64,000 nucleotides of DNA, from positions 9,629,001 to 9,693,000 of the forward strand of contig JBAMJR010000031.1 of assembly GCA_038501785.1 (NCBI GenBank), read 5' to 3'. The position numbers and the translations under genes were made by a program. The notes under the pieces are model-generated. The model was not told the origin of the DNA, did not search any database, and worked only from the letters and a program-made list of their open reading frames with translations. Source of the stretch: Myoxocephalus aenaeus (Eukaryota; Chordata; Actinopteri; Perciformes; Cottidae). Shown in pieces: positions 24,953 through 38,749 of the stretch (the first letter of the stretch is position 1; the number at the start of each line of letters is the position of its first letter).

Positions 24953-27900
24953 GTATACACACACCATCAGTACTCACATTTTCTCATCCCTTAATTGAGA
25001 GAGGGTGGGGTCTCATTCTATTCCAGCGGTGTCTTGTGGAAGTGATCTGGCCCCGCTCTTCATACCTAATACCATTAAGAGAGTTTCTCTAGGAGCCATG
25101 TGGTGCGTTTAATATAACACATCCCCTCTGTCATTATTGAGGTTTCTCAAAAGCATCCTCTAAAATTACTAAATTATAGAAGAAACTTCTCCTCTAATTG
25201 AATGAAAACAAACAGTGGTGGTAGTGGATAATGCCATTGATTGAAAGTGCCTGAGAAATTAGTAGGTGGCAAAACATGAACTCTCAAGCTTTTCTGTTTT
25301 ATATTTTCTCTTTTTTCTTCCCGGTCCTGCAAAGACTCTTGTGGATCATAAAACAATTATTGACAATAATTCAAAATGAGCAATATGCTTGTCAGGAGCA
25401 GTCAGTCATAAACGCCACAGAACAGTAATGTGTACATATGAGATGCAAACGTCTTCTTGTGAATGTCTAATCCTTCTCAGTTGGCCTCCTGTCATGGGTC
25501 TGCATTAGAAGAGGGTCAGGCACGGCTGCGATTGAAGGATGATGAAAATAATTGACAGAAGATGAAGGGACGGAAAGAATAGCCAGGATGTGACAAAGTC
25601 CGGGTGAATAAAACAAGTGCTGAAGTTTGCCGACATGCATACATCTCGTGTCTGCTGCATCTGTTCATCTTTTCTTCTACTTTTTGTGCGTTTGAGCAAA
25701 ACAAGCGCACACGTGCGTCCGTAGACGAGCACACGGATGCACACAAATAGCCCGCACATTTAGTAGCTCGATTAACATGAGAAGAGTGATCTGCTGTAAT
25801 CACGCTTGGAGCATTGCGTCTGGTGACGGAGAGCCCTTTCACATCCTGTGAATACACCCCTCCCTGTACACACAATGGCGCCAATTTAAATGCAAATCCT
25901 GACATTCCCATCACTCAGCTGCACGACAAAATGCTTTACCAAAAGCCCCCGCTGCATCGGTCCAGATCTAAATGAGCCACGATCTGCACAACTGTACATC
26001 TCGTCTGTGTGTTGAAGTGTGTCTGTGAGAGAAAGTGTGCGAGGAACAGAGTGTGACAGATAATGAGAGAGCAAGTCAAAGAGAGAGAGCGATACTGTGC
26101 ATGTGAGAGATGGTGGTTATGTATTCATCTCTATGCAAAGGAGATGATGCTGAGATTGTGTACTGCCCTTTCTTTAGGAGGGTTATTCCTGCCGCCTTGC
26201 CTTGTCATGTCCAATATCCCGCAGCTATCGAGAGCTGGTTGATGGCCTGCGAGTGTGGTAGTGTGTGTTTGTATCTCGTGTGCACAAGGAAGCATTTAGG
26301 AAGCACCAACATGTGCATACATACTCTCAAATTTCCATATTTTTTCCATGCAGTCTTTCATGCAGATCAGTGTTGTCGCCAAACCTCAGAACTGCAGTCG
26401 TCATCCAAATGATGTGCTGTAATGAGGCTTGTTTGGCCCCTCCTTTCATACGGTGGTTACATGCTGCCTGTAGAGATTTGTGGCTCTCCAACATGTTCCA
26501 CAAAGCTGTAAAAAACTACTTTCAAAAGTCGAATGATACACCAGATCCAATCTAGTTTAGGTTCAATGTTTTAGTCATGAGGAACACCTGTGTGTAGAGA
26601 CATTAGACCCCCAGAGTCACAGCTGTTCTTGACATGTGCAAAGTTTGCCATTCAGTGCCGGGCTCTTTGTACTTGTTTAACTTGCTGCATTTGGAGACAG
26701 GGCTATATTCAACTGCGGTGTCTCGCTCCATCTCCATTAATCCTCTTTCCGTCCATCTGAATAGGGGTTTTAGTATCCCGTTACATTACTCGGGCAGGAC
26801 ATTTTCTCTCAGTTCATTTTGTATAAGATTTCCCTGCCAGTAAAATGCACAAAGTTGTGTCATTAAAGTCAATATGTTACTGCGAGGTTTGTGTAAAAGA
26901 ATAACCAAAAGAGGAATACACCAGAGCTGAGGAGAGCCCCCCCCCCCCCCTCCTCCCCCTCCCTCCACCCAGCCTTGCCTGAGAAGAACTGTAAAAACAC
27001 ATCATTAACATAAAACTCATTAAAATTACAGCTCGGTCTGGAATTCCCTGCCAACCGCCGGCGTTGGCCACCATTTTGTTGCACCACCAACCACCATACA
27101 TCAAAGATGGTGAGAGGAGACCAACTGAATTATGTAACGAAGATAAACAAGGCTCAAGCTGTGGGGTGGGCGGGTGGGGGGGGGATGATAAAGGCTGTGC
27201 ATAAGTACACAACCCTAATTAAATTCCTCTCCCCATGTCATAACTTCCCCCACCAAATATTCCACCATCCTTTTTACAACTCAGTGGTACGTGTTCAAAA
27301 AGAATTTCTGTTGATCAAGTTTCAGAAATATTCTTTGCAACTTTTCTGCCTGTGTAAAATGTGACTCTCCTGACTCCATCCTCGGGGTTGGCCCTGAAAG
27401 TGAAAAACTGTTGCTATGATTAAAGAGTCTGAACTAAAATAAGTAGCCTGCACTGTCGCAAGTAGCAACACATGATCTGTCATTGGAATTGAGCGGCAAT
27501 CTTTTCGGCAATATTTCAAAAGAGAATTGATGAAGATGACGTTAGAGTAAAGAACCCAAGAGAACAGGGTGTAGATCATAGACTCAGAGTTTTAGGAAAT
27601 AGAGATTTATTGACGAGCACCCTCTACGAACCCACAAAAAGCTATTTCCTTCTTCCTCCCCCACTTATTTGAGAGCCCAATGCAGCTCCCAGCCCTCACG
27701 CTAGTGATGATAATGAGGCTAAAGCTAGCAGAGAGGTCCCAGAGAGATGGTCATTGACATTTCAGCAACTGCATGAGTCCTGGGGGCATCTCAAGTACCC
27801 ATAGTCCTCCCTGGGGGGACAGCACAGCTCTTTTCTGTGTTCACTGTGGGAAGAGACATCAAATATCTTCTCTACACTATATGGTGGCTTCCTAAAATAT

Positions 27901-28449
27901 ATATATATATATCTTCATAAGACTTACTTTCAAAGCTTTTACTTTGGTGATGCCTTTGTCTGTGTTTCTTTGTGAACTGCCTGGTTTTTCTTTGTGCAGT
28001 CTTTTCCTGTCTCTCAATCACTCCCTCTAAGACTTTATGTTTGTTGATGTCTGACATGTTTGTTGCTGCCACCTGGCAGTGAGGAATAATAATCGAAACG
28101 TTGCTCATCTTATCACTGTTATTGCAGGGAATTGCCACCGCGTAGCCTTTGACAGACCGGTTAATAACAGATCCAAAGCACAGATCACCATGTGTCCCCC
28201 TCACTCTCTGTCCTGCACTCCTTCCCTTTTTTACCCTCCATCGCCCACAACTTCTCACCTCTCACTCACCCTGTCCTCTGCTTTACCTTTTCTATCTCAT
28301 TAGTCTCCGACTCTCACCTCAGTTGGCTTCTCTCAAAGTCTTTACCCCGGCTGTCTAATTCTTCTCCCAGACAAATCTGTCTGAGTCGCCTTCACTTTAC
28401 CTCGTCCATCTCCCTTGTGCTCACTGTCCTCTCCTCTTTCGTGTTCCAG

Positions 28450-28955
28450 AGGGTACCCGGACGAAGCCATCGAGGCAGAGCTGATCGATGAGCGCCACCC
28501 CTACATCCATGGCATTTATTCAGCGCCGCTGGCCCAGCCGGAGAGGGGGAGCATGGCCAGTCTGGACCGCATGGGTGGCCGACGCTCACCGTCCATTGAC
28601 AGCATCCGCAAGGACCCACGCTGGCGTGACCCAGACCTCCCAGAGGTCATCGCCATGCTGGGCCACCCCATTGACCCGGTCAAGTCCAACGCCGCCGCCT
28701 ACCTGCAGCACCTGTGCTACGAAAATGACAAGATTAAGAAGGATGTGCGTCAGCTGAAGGGGATTCCTGTTCTGGTGGGGCTTCTGGACCACCCCAAGTC
28801 AGAAGTTCACCGCAAGGCTTGCGGTGCCCTGCGCAACATCTCCTACGGCAAGGACAATGACAACAAGGTGGCCATCAAGATCTGTGACGGCATCCCGGGC
28901 CTCGTCCGCCTGCTGAGGAAGACCAATGACATGGAAGTTCGAGAGCTCATCACCG
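28450..28955 (+). CDS. arvcf: arvcf coding exon (end of regulatory region and armadillo repeats 1-3)
   Basis: This 506-nt exon completes a split arginine codon and then encodes GYPDEAIEAELIDE through MEVRELITG, ending with one base (phase 2/1). The acceptor is ttccag and the donor CCG|GTAAGA. The motif APLAQPERGSMASLDR followed by RRSPSIDSIRKDPRWRDP is a hallmark of ARVCF just before the armadillo domain. Repeat 1 starts at about LPEVIAMLGHPIDPV and includes AAAYLQHLCYEND. Repeat 2 covers IPVLVGLLDHPKSEV and CGALRNISYGKDNDN. Repeat 3 begins at IPGLVRLLRKTNDM and continues in the exon at 38750. These first repeats form part of the groove that binds the cadherin juxtamembrane core in the p120 family. 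The conserved hydrophobic and basic positions look intact, with no frameshift or stop. Confidence 0.97.
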
Positions 28956-30675
28956 GTAAGAACAAACGGTTCCATAATGAACTCTCAAAATAATGTGATA
29001 AGGCTCATCCAAAATGACACAAAAAACATTATCCTTATTAAATTGTGAATCAATACAGTCGTTTTATAGAAGTACCTAGTCATCAAGGATGTCGTGGTGA
29101 TATTATCATATCATGTTTTAGTTTTACACATGACAGTTAAGTGTCATTCAGATATTTATGTATGTCATTTTGCCTACTTTTTCCATCTTGTGTCAGTGTC
29201 TGAAAAAACGGCTACTAATATCGTGACTTTATTTGTCTCAACCACATCACCCATATTGTTTGAAATGAAGTGCTATGGATATGTTTGATTGCATTTCACA
29301 AGTCAGACATAATTTACAGTTGCCTTGTCATAGGTAAAGGATTCTTATATAATGCACAAACCGCCTGCTTTGCACTGTTGCAGCCGAGGCTGATGGCTGT
29401 CTCCTCCACTAACTGTAGGATTCCTCTTTCTGTCTGCCTAATTAGTCTTGACTCTCTTTCTTTTAAAGTAAGTATAAAGTGCTGCTTTGAAGCCTTTTAA
29501 GATGATGTGATAGTACCTTAGTATGCCAGTCCTTTCCAATCACTGGCTGCATACTGCAACTACTGTCTGGGAATATACTGAGTCGGCTGCCATAATCCCA
29601 TACTCGGCATAGTAATGCTGGGCTGAGTCATACTATATTAAGGAGAATATTCTTTCGTGGGTTTTCCTCACATCATTTTTTTTTGCAACCATTCACAGTG
29701 AACTATTTTCTCATCTCCCACTATTTACATTATAGGATTAATTTGTGCCCCGGCATCCCATATGGAAAGATTCTCGCTGAATTAGCATTTGATTGAGAAA
29801 CTCCCCATATACTGTACTAGTGAGGGGAGATAACATTGCTGTAATTCAAAGCTTTAATTAATTCTAGTGAGGACACATTTTGAGTAAATTGTCTTGGAGA
29901 TGGCTCTTTTTACCACTTGTAACAAATGTTAATGAGCTAATTAGTCGTCATGTTGTAGAGCCCTTTTATTTCAATGAAGGATCACAAGGATCACCGTTGT
30001 ACAGAATATAGAAAAAACATTGTGATATTTGATTACTTTACCATTATTACACTGTACTGTACGCACAAAGAGATCTAAAGTGGAAAGGTTCTCCCTAGAG
30101 AAGCAGATGACATACGAGCATTGATTAAGGAAAAGTCATTGGCTGCATTGTGTCATAAAATATGTTTTAATGCCTTTAAGAGAAGCTATTGATTCAAACG
30201 CCATGATGGGATTTCTTCTCCTTGACCTGGTAAATGTCAACGGGGGACTATAGTGGAGTGTGTGTCTTTCCAAGGGCTCAACTAATCCCTAACACGATTG
30301 GTTTGACCTGACACACTTTGGCTGGTATGCACGCTCTGCCATCGGAGAAGGGGCTTTTGTTTTCAGTGCACATGTATTAAAAATGAGAACTACTTTAAAG
30401 TTAGATGCTTGATCTTTTTTTTGAAGTAACCGCCACATTTGAAACACAGTATATGTACCAACCTTAGACATAAAAGGGAGTTACTTTTTAGGCCATATTA
30501 CAGTTCAGGAAAGGGAACGTTTTGGTAGCTATCAACAGTTTCTAGCTGGACGTCATTTTGTGAAGATACTGTATGAAAGGCTGTGGCCCTAAAGAGCAAA
30601 TTCCAATATTGACAGCTTCAATCCAGAGGTATTGACAGTGATACTAGTCATTTAAAAATCACGCTTATTGAGCTG

Positions 30676-30784
<109 letters not shown>

Positions 30785-33700
30785 AAGCTTTCCTTTGCTG
30801 TGACAGAGATGTTGCGGTGAGCGATGACTGTGCCGCAGCTGAAATGATTGCCTTTACAGCACCATGTTGCTCCCCATCGTAGCTAAAAATAACCCTGCAC
30901 CACAAGACAAGGAGGACAGAATAGAGGGAGGCTTCTTTTCTTCCTCCTCTATTCCTTCCCCACTCATTATGCACCCTCCTTCGCTCAATCTATTTATTTT
31001 TTTACTTCTTCCTTCATTATATATACTCTGTCTCTCGGTTTAGGTTTCCATTACCAGTGCTCTGGCCCCAGTAAAAACAGGCCAGTTACAATGCAAGCTC
31101 AGCTTACAGCCTTAGCCCATGTGGCTGTGTTTTTCTACAATTTATTATGGGTTTTAAATATAGGCCCCTTTTCTTAGTCTATGTGTTTTAAGAGTTTTCT
31201 GTTGGAGTTGGAGCTGTCCCTGTAAAACCACAGAGAGGTCTGTTTTCTGCAGAGGGAAACGGGTGATGTGGAAGGGAACAAGTGGTTTTATTTTCCAACA
31301 CACAAGACGGACAGACCAGTCGTTCATATTTTTAGAGCTTTGTACCATTCAGAGTAATTCTATTTTCCCTCCCAGAAGGCTCTGGGCTGTTTGTGCCCTC
31401 CAGCAATTCCCTCTCTGGAAATGTAGATTATTAAGCGGATTTGTCTCCTGCTTTTCCTGCAGGAGATGTCTGAGTTTTGTGGACTGACACTCAGGCAGGT
31501 GCTTGCTGCTTTGTCGTTTGGATGAAAAATGCATACAGAACAAGTTGGCAGGCCTTAAAGCTAAGAGAGATGATGTCTAGACACATGTGCCAAGATTGTG
31601 CAGCCTGAGTTTGACATAATCTATACTGCACTATTTAGAGGATGTTTTGGTTTCAAGAACCTAAACGTTATCTAAGTACATTTCAGTTTTAATACCAAAG
31701 GCCTCAGAGGACTAAAACATTACGCATCAGATATTGTATGGATCAACAATATAAATCATTTTGAGTTTCCGCATCGTATCAATCATGCTCCCTTAGCCTG
31801 ACACTAACTAGATCTTATGATTTTTAACATCAGGACAATTTGGGCTCAGTATACCGGCCTCAACCCCCTATCAACATTTACACGCTACTTTTACTTGGTG
31901 GGCTGTTACATAGGATAGACACGTATACACATAATGAATAGAATCATTTCTGAGAAGGGCAACATACCTGAGGTCCCCCAACATGATCCACGAGACAACC
32001 TGCTGTTCATCATTGGTGTAAATATGTGCTTTTGTCAGTGTGTATGTACAGTATGTATGCATATTGCAGAATTTGCTCAGCCCTTCCCTTTAGATAAAGG
32101 TCTTCCTCGGGATCGAACTCAGCACCCTGCCTGATGGTCCCTCCCAAATACACATATCTACATGTATCTTCTAATTCTCTTATTGTAGTGGACGTTTGCC
32201 GTAGGAGACAACAGTGATTTCACTTACTGAGGCCTCCTTCTCTTCCTCCTTCTTTAGCACTAAGAGAGTGATGGTTGGCGTATGGGCTGAGGAGGAGAAG
32301 GACAGGAGGGAGGAGGCGAAGGAGGAGAACAGTAATAGGCTGAACTAAATTAATAGCCCTGCTAGAGGAGCAACATATCTGCCAGTGGTGGCTGGAAAAT
32401 GTAATTAGCCTCAGTCCCATTCCCAGTCCAGGTCCCAGTTTATCCAGCCCTCACATCCCTCCCATGCATCGGGGAGAGGGGGATGTAAAAGAATAACAGG
32501 AGGTAATATTTGGTTAAAATGTAGCTCACAATTTGACTCTTTTGCTCCCCATCTTGTAATTCATGTTTTAATCTAAGCGTTATTAGGATTTGTCAAGCTC
32601 CTACAAATCAAAACTGTCTGTTTATGGATGATTGAAGAGGCAGTTAATGATATTCAACTTACCCTCTGGCTGGATTGGATTTAAAATAAAGGAAACAGAG
32701 GCAAATTACAGGTTGGTGGGAAAAGAGACAGATTGTTGTTACATACATATCAGGTTCTTCAGAAGACTTTCCTTAGCATTTTTCTTTGAGGAATAGAAGC
32801 ATAGCGTAACCAATGTATACACGCTTTCTCAGGACTCTTTGGGGATCCTTTTGTAGCTGAATGACTGAAGTTCTGTTTACAGGAATATATCACAATATAT
32901 TTTACAATTTATTTTGCACATTCAGCTCTTTAGATGGTTTCTTTCATAGCCAACTCAACCATGCTGTTTACTCCTTTTAGAACTTTTCTCAGCAGATAAA
33001 CAGCATTAATAAACCAGATAATAACCAGGAATAGCATTTTTAGATATTGAAAGCAGTTGGACTTAGTTATTGAAGGTCATGGTTATATTATGGCCCTGCT
33101 GGGAATTCTGACTTTATTGGATAACACATTTGTGAGAAAAGTGATAATAGAAGTTAAAATCATAATAACAAATCCATAATAAGATAGGTAGTCCAGGTGT
33201 CATCACAATTGCATGGTGTCTGCCTCAGCGACACGAGGCAGCGGGACATCCCCAACACACCTTCCTCTGACAAGCTGACAGAGGACAGCAAATAGACTAA
33301 ACCTGATATAGAGTCACTGGCCTGAAACAGTGGCAGGATGGAGATCGTCACTTCCACAGCACTCTGTCATCCTAAATAACGTTGTGTCTGTGGGCTGTAT
33401 GCCTGTCGTACTTGATGGATCACAGCCACCCACAAAGACAGACCTTAGCCTCCCCTCTGGCATATGTGATCAGTGTAGAGCTGACTGAATTCACGGCATG
33501 AGCAATGTTTCAGCTGTAGTACTGGAGGTGATTTGGCGCAGAGAAAGTTTGCATGGTTAGATGGTACTTTTTGCATCCAGGCTTAGGTATCTTACGTAAG
33601 TACTGAGGTGTATATGATCTTGTTTGTTTTTGCAAGTCAAGGCAAAGATAGATGCTGACAATGTTTTCCATTTTATATGCAGAAATGCATTTACTACTAT

Positions 33701-36281
33701 GTTGGATATGGGCTGTGTTTTATGATGATGTAGAAACAATACTCAACATAGCTGTAAAATGAGAAAGTTTGTGCCCTGGCCGCCATCTTCGAGCCAAAAC
33801 CAAGCCAGACAGCTGCGGTTGGACTCCTCAGCTCTGATTGGTTGTTTTTCTTTTCTTTTCTTTATCTGCCTCTCTCTGTATGTACTGCTGTCAGAATATA
33901 TTGATAATTTGAGCAAATATAACAAAAGTCATAAATTACCAACTGTGACTTTAATGCACTGTTTCTAGGTACTAAGTATTTCCCATGCAAGTTTGTTTTA
34001 TTTACTGCTTGCCTTTCCGTAAGCTCACATTTCTCCTTGTGTGCTGACTGCATGTTGAATGTTGCTTGTCACAAGTAAGGCTAATGCTAATGGAGGTAAT
34101 CAAGCTGTCAGCCTGGCAGGCAGGCATGCCATCATACACACATCACAAGAGCACATTTGTTGTTAATGTGATTCATGCCTGGATGCTGATACTTCCTCTC
34201 ATACGCTCTCATGCATGTGGTTAAAATAAATGACCAAATTGACCCTGTAAAAAAGAGAGTGGGGAAAATATGCTCCAGGGAAGGTGTGGGTGGTTACTTT
34301 TGGAGGACCATAAGTCAAATAAAACTTTAAAAGAGCAATTACCAGTGCAAATTATATATAATATACTGAATAAAATAGCAAAAATTCACATTTTTCTTAG
34401 CAGTTTTGAATGGGCTTCCCTTGCTCTTTTGCAACTAAACGTCACATGTTGTTGTTAACTTGTATTTCATTGTGTTGGGTCATTCATTTGCAATTAACTC
34501 ATAATTCTCAATAATGAAACATTAGCGCACTCACTCCTTTAATGTATGCAGATATAAAATGCATGAGCTAATGCTGTGCGCAACAGAAAGTTTAGTTATT
34601 GCTTTGACTGCTGCAGTGCCAGAAATAACTTTAATGAGTGAAGCACATGGGAACCAAGTTTTCTGTGATACCTGATGTCTTTGCTACCAAGTGAAAACTA
34701 TGTTAAAGTAGATGTACACAGGACCTCTGAAGAAAACTACCGTCTGTGTACGTTTGTGATATCTCGAGCAATACCTACAGGGTGTTCCTTATTATTTTCT
34801 CCCAAAAGCACTCAAATGTGCAATCAGAGGAGGGAAGACAATTAAGGGGCAATTGAAGGAAGAATTATCTAAAGCTTGAATGACAATAAACAGACAATGC
34901 TGACCAACCCCTGTGACGCAACAACTACGCCCAGAGACAGACCAACGTATCCTCATACAACGGTTCGTATGATATCCTGGCTCAGACCAGCCTGAACAGA
35001 CATACACCTGGTTTGAACCATGGGCAGATAACAATATGCAATAAAGGCAGAAAACAAACAGGTAATTAAATAATACTGGTGTAATGTATTCAATCAGAGC
35101 TTTAATTATACTGATGGTAGAGCATCCATATGTTTAAATAGCATCTCATCTTGTTTTTGTCCAAGTTTAACGTACCATGAAAATGGTTGGGGGACAACAA
35201 AAAAAATCAATTTTAAATTTGTAGAGGTATGAAATTTACAGTAAATGCATGAAGCACAAAATCCAAACCAGCCTTCATTCAACAATGTAATTACCTGAAG
35301 ATTGTTTGTTTCAAGCATAGGGGACATTTTGCCCTGGAATTATTCTCTTGGGTATTGTTTAGTCTCATGTTGTTTTCCCAACAATCTCTGTGAATCAAGT
35401 ATATTTAGTTTGTAATTAAACGTATTTACTGTATATTAGCAAACAGGTACAAAATCCATTAATCTAAAAAAATATGCTTTGTTCCAGATTTAGCTACTAG
35501 TTCCTCTCTATCCGTAGGCCCTGGGCAGGAGAAAATAAACTATAAGTGGATAGTTTGAGGTAGAGTTTGGCGTTATCGATGAGCATACAATGCCTTTGTA
35601 TAGGGATATATAAGGAGTACAATGATTTAGTATCATTCACACTGTCCAAAATGTTAAATATTCTCACTGAACTTTCAGTCCCATAAACATGATCTGTTAA
35701 GCACAGAGGATTATATCAAGTTGTCTATCAAGGTTTTATTCCGTGCTCAATACCCTGAATCACAATAAGGTGTTTGTGTGTGAAAGTCGCCCATGGACTC
35801 ACACCTCAGCTTACACATCTAATAGCTTCCCAGTAAGATACTGGAAGCCAGTCTAGTCACCAACTGGAACCACAGAGGGAATGAAGGTTACTATAGACAT
35901 GCGACTGTGATGGGCTTAAGTAGCAAAGATCATGAGCCACATACAAACTTAAAATATCACAAGAACACAGTATGTGGATAAGTCTAATGCGTTTGAGTTT
36001 TTTCTCTTTTCAACGACTTGTCGAAGGAAACCAGGTTTCTCCAGGCCCAACCACACCAGAAGGACTGGATTTATTTTTAGCCCTAGCCTGTCCCCTGAGA
36101 TCTTTTTTCTCTCTCTCTCTATGTGCAAAGAGCATGAGTTAACAGAGGAAATATTGACCATCTGGAAAATGTACAGAAACTCTTTTAAAGAACTGGGCGA
36201 GACATTTTCATTGCTCTGCTAATGTTCTGTGATTGTGGGGCAAGAGGGAATCGCAGACTGTGGCTGTCTGTGTATGTATGT

Positions 36282-36751
36282 CAGTGTTTCCCCTAGGTTT
36301 ACAGCTTCAGGGGGGCGGGGTGTCGGCCGGGGGGGGGGGGGGGGGTGTCGGCGACGACGGCGACGTTGGGAGCGTTTAAAAAACGCAGATATATCTGTTT
36401 TCTTTCCACGCGACATTATTGGACGCTCTCTGCCGGCTGATGGAAGTGTGCTCTCTGCCCACCTGTGCGCGCGCACGAGTCTGTGGGCATCGGGGCGGAT
36501 CTCCGCGGTGCGCGTTACCGAGAGCAAAGTAGAGTTGTAAACGCGACCATGACAGAAATAGACAGAAATACGATCAATAAAATAAGAACATTGAGTTTGT
36601 TTAATAAAAGAACAAGGTGTAGACCTGTTTATAGGAAAGGGAACCTTAAATCACGTCTGTGATCTGGCGCGACGGAGAAAATTACAGGGGGGCGGAGGGT
36701 TTTTTCAGGGGGGCGCCCCGCCCCCCTATTCTAACGGTAGGGGAAACCCTG
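36282..36751. mobile_element. Non-autonomous hAT-like MITE
   Basis: The left end cagtgtttcccctagg and the reverse complement of the right end, cagggtttcccctacc, match at 13 of 16 bases. They carry the CAG start typical of hAT elements. A 7-bp tgtatgt lies immediately left of the element and recurs at 36750-36756, overlapping the last two bases of the right terminus, so the exact duplication boundary is ambiguous. The interior is GC-rich near both ends, including a run of 17 G (36329-36345) and aggggggcg motifs. It has no transposase, so it would depend on a transposase supplied elsewhere. Frames of about 100 codons across it are low-complexity artefacts. Confidence 0.7.
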
Positions 36752-37194
36752 TATGTGCATAAGGGTGTCAGGTCATTTATATCAGGCAAAGTGCGTCTTT
36801 GAGCTCTTCTGCGTGTGTTTGTTTAATGTTAATGCTATAACTCCCAGTTGTTGTTCTCTTTGGAACTGATGTTTTCAAACTGTGAGGCGTGGGAGAGTTA
36901 AAAGAGGGTTTGTGGAGGGAGTAAGTTACTGTTCGAGGGTAAAAGGACAGGAGCATGCTGGTGTTTTAAACACAGCTGAGTTGGTTATTGAAGTCTGGAC
37001 GGCGGATGTGGACCGTTCACCAACTTAGCTAGCTGTCACAGGCAGCAGCAGTGGTGTGACACACAGCTCATGGAGCTAATTAAGGCTCAGGGACGCCAGT
37101 AGGGGGGCTGGACAGCTGCAGGGTCCACCATGACTTTATCATCAAAAAGGAAAGGGGTTGGAGGGAGTGGGTCCAATGTTGGTCGGTGGAGATT

Positions 37195-37335
37195 TAAATT
37201 TAATTAAATTCATTTTGTAAAGCCCAAAATTACAAATTACAAATTTGCCTCAGAGGGCTTTACAAACTGCAAACATGCAACATCCTCTGTCCCGGGACTC
37301 TGACATTCATAGGGGAAAATGATGGTCCTTATATC
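37195..37335 (-). mobile_element. LINE-like 3-prime tail repeat, minus-strand copy
   Basis: Read on the minus strand, this has the order seen in the copies at 4856-5216 and 45553-45643: cctgggacagg-like segment, gtaaagccctctgaggc, a run of attttgt-type words, then the aattgaat-like tail. It is diverged and truncated. The family is common in teleost DNA in my memory, but I cannot name its class with certainty. Confidence 0.65.
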
Positions 37336-38455
37336 TCCTGTTAAACCTTGGTGTGTTTTTCTTCATAATTTAAGTAATCCAGTGATAGTTTTCTGTACAT
37401 CCATGGATATATTGCAAACAGGAACTGTCATTAACTAATTTGTCATACTTTTAATGGTGGCAATAGGGTCAGACTTGGTAAACCCCAACTTTGGACGACC
37501 AGGTCTTCAGATCAGAATGCAAGCTAAATGCCCGAATATAAAAAGAGAAAAGAAATAATGAGATAAGTGATGAGAGACAAAGGCAGAGAGGGATCAGGGT
37601 GATGGAATAAGAGAAACAGAAACTGTACTACATCAAACATGGACTTCAAAGTTTATTTTATTTTTTTGTTGTAAAATTTTTGTTCTCCTCAATCCAGAGT
37701 CTGCCTCGCTCCAGAGTGTCCATGTGTCTGAGTGAAAACCCATCTGATGCTGACGCTTTAACGCAGCACTTTATTTTTGCAGGGTTTGGTTGCCTGGCGA
37801 TGCTGCCAACAACGGCCTCCTCTCTGCTTTGTCTGCCTGCCTCTTTTTTGTGAAACCTCCGGATGCTTATACCCAGCTCAATGTTGTTTACCACTTTTGC
37901 AGAAGTATGACATAGGCTGCCTGTTGTTCAGGTACATAGAAAATGCTTTCTCCTGCTCGGATTGTTTGGACGAGAAAATAGAGGAGATGGATGCAGAACT
38001 GTGTGCTGTTTGCCAAAGTAGTTACATTCTGTTGAATTTGTATGCATTAAGGTTCAAGTGGTATATTATTTCAAAAGTGATACTACATTAGTTGAGAAAT
38101 ATGATTAAGCATCGTTAGGTTACTTCCTGTAACCTCACTATTCCTATAGCATTATCATAAGAATAATATAGCAATATCACAGTTATTATGGTCTTCTATG
38201 AACTCCGTGTTGATTAAAACATTGTGATAGTCAGCTAAGCCCTCGTGGGAAAATAATCAAACTATTAGTCTTTTTTTTTATAATGTTCAAAATGACTTTT
38301 TCAAAAGTGGTGTACCTCCAATCTGATTTTTATTTTTTTGCTGCTATACATCTGTTGTTATATTGCATCACTTTCCCTCTCCTCCTATTCCACCTTCCTC
38401 ATTCCTCTTCTATTCTCCCTATTTCTCTTTATAAACAGAAACAGAAACATGCACT

Positions 38456-38669
38456 TTTATTAATCCCCTTGGGGAAATTCTTCTCTGCATTTGACCCATC
38501 CCTGGATAGGGAGCAGTGGGCAGCCCTGTGAGGCGCCCGGGGAGCAGTTGAGGGTTAGGTGTCTTGCTCAGGGACACTTCGACATGTGAGCTATGGGGGG
38601 ACTGGGGATCGAACCGGCTACCTTGTGGTTGCGGGACGACCACTCATCCCCCTGAGCTACAGCCGTCCT
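38456..38669 (-). mobile_element. tRNA-derived SINE, minus-strand copy
   Basis: On the minus strand the head reads ggctgtagctcaggggg. It contains a Pol III A-box (tagctcagggg) and, further on, a B-box (ggttcgatccc). The body follows with gagcaagacac and cactgctccctatcc, then a tail ending near ccccaaggggatt. It is nearly identical in the head to the plus-strand copy at 56437-56694 and related to 62795-63030. It lies only about 80 bases upstream of the next arvcf exon. Confidence 0.9.
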
Positions 38670-38749
38670 CTTTCCAAACTACATATTTCTTTCCCTTTCT
38701 ATCACTATCCTCCTAATATGTCTTCTAATTTCTATTTAATTCCCCACAG

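Noticed and set aside
27872..28258. 128-codon minus-strand frame
   Set aside because: It ends in AT-repeat-derived residues and has no similarity to known proteins.
33755..33960. Possible interspersed repeat beginning tgagaaagtttgtg and containing ctggccgccatctt
   Set aside because: It resembles a fish repeat from memory, but no second copy, terminal repeats or target duplication can be seen in the window.
36229..36540. Gly/Arg-rich and Pro-rich frames of about 100 codons
   Set aside because: They are translations of the G17 run and of the GC-rich end of the hAT-like element.
38559..38664. Same predicted peptide start (MSCSGTLR) found on two strands at 38559 and 56546
   Set aside because: Both are translations of the antisense of the same SINE family, so the similarity reflects repeat copies and not a protein family.
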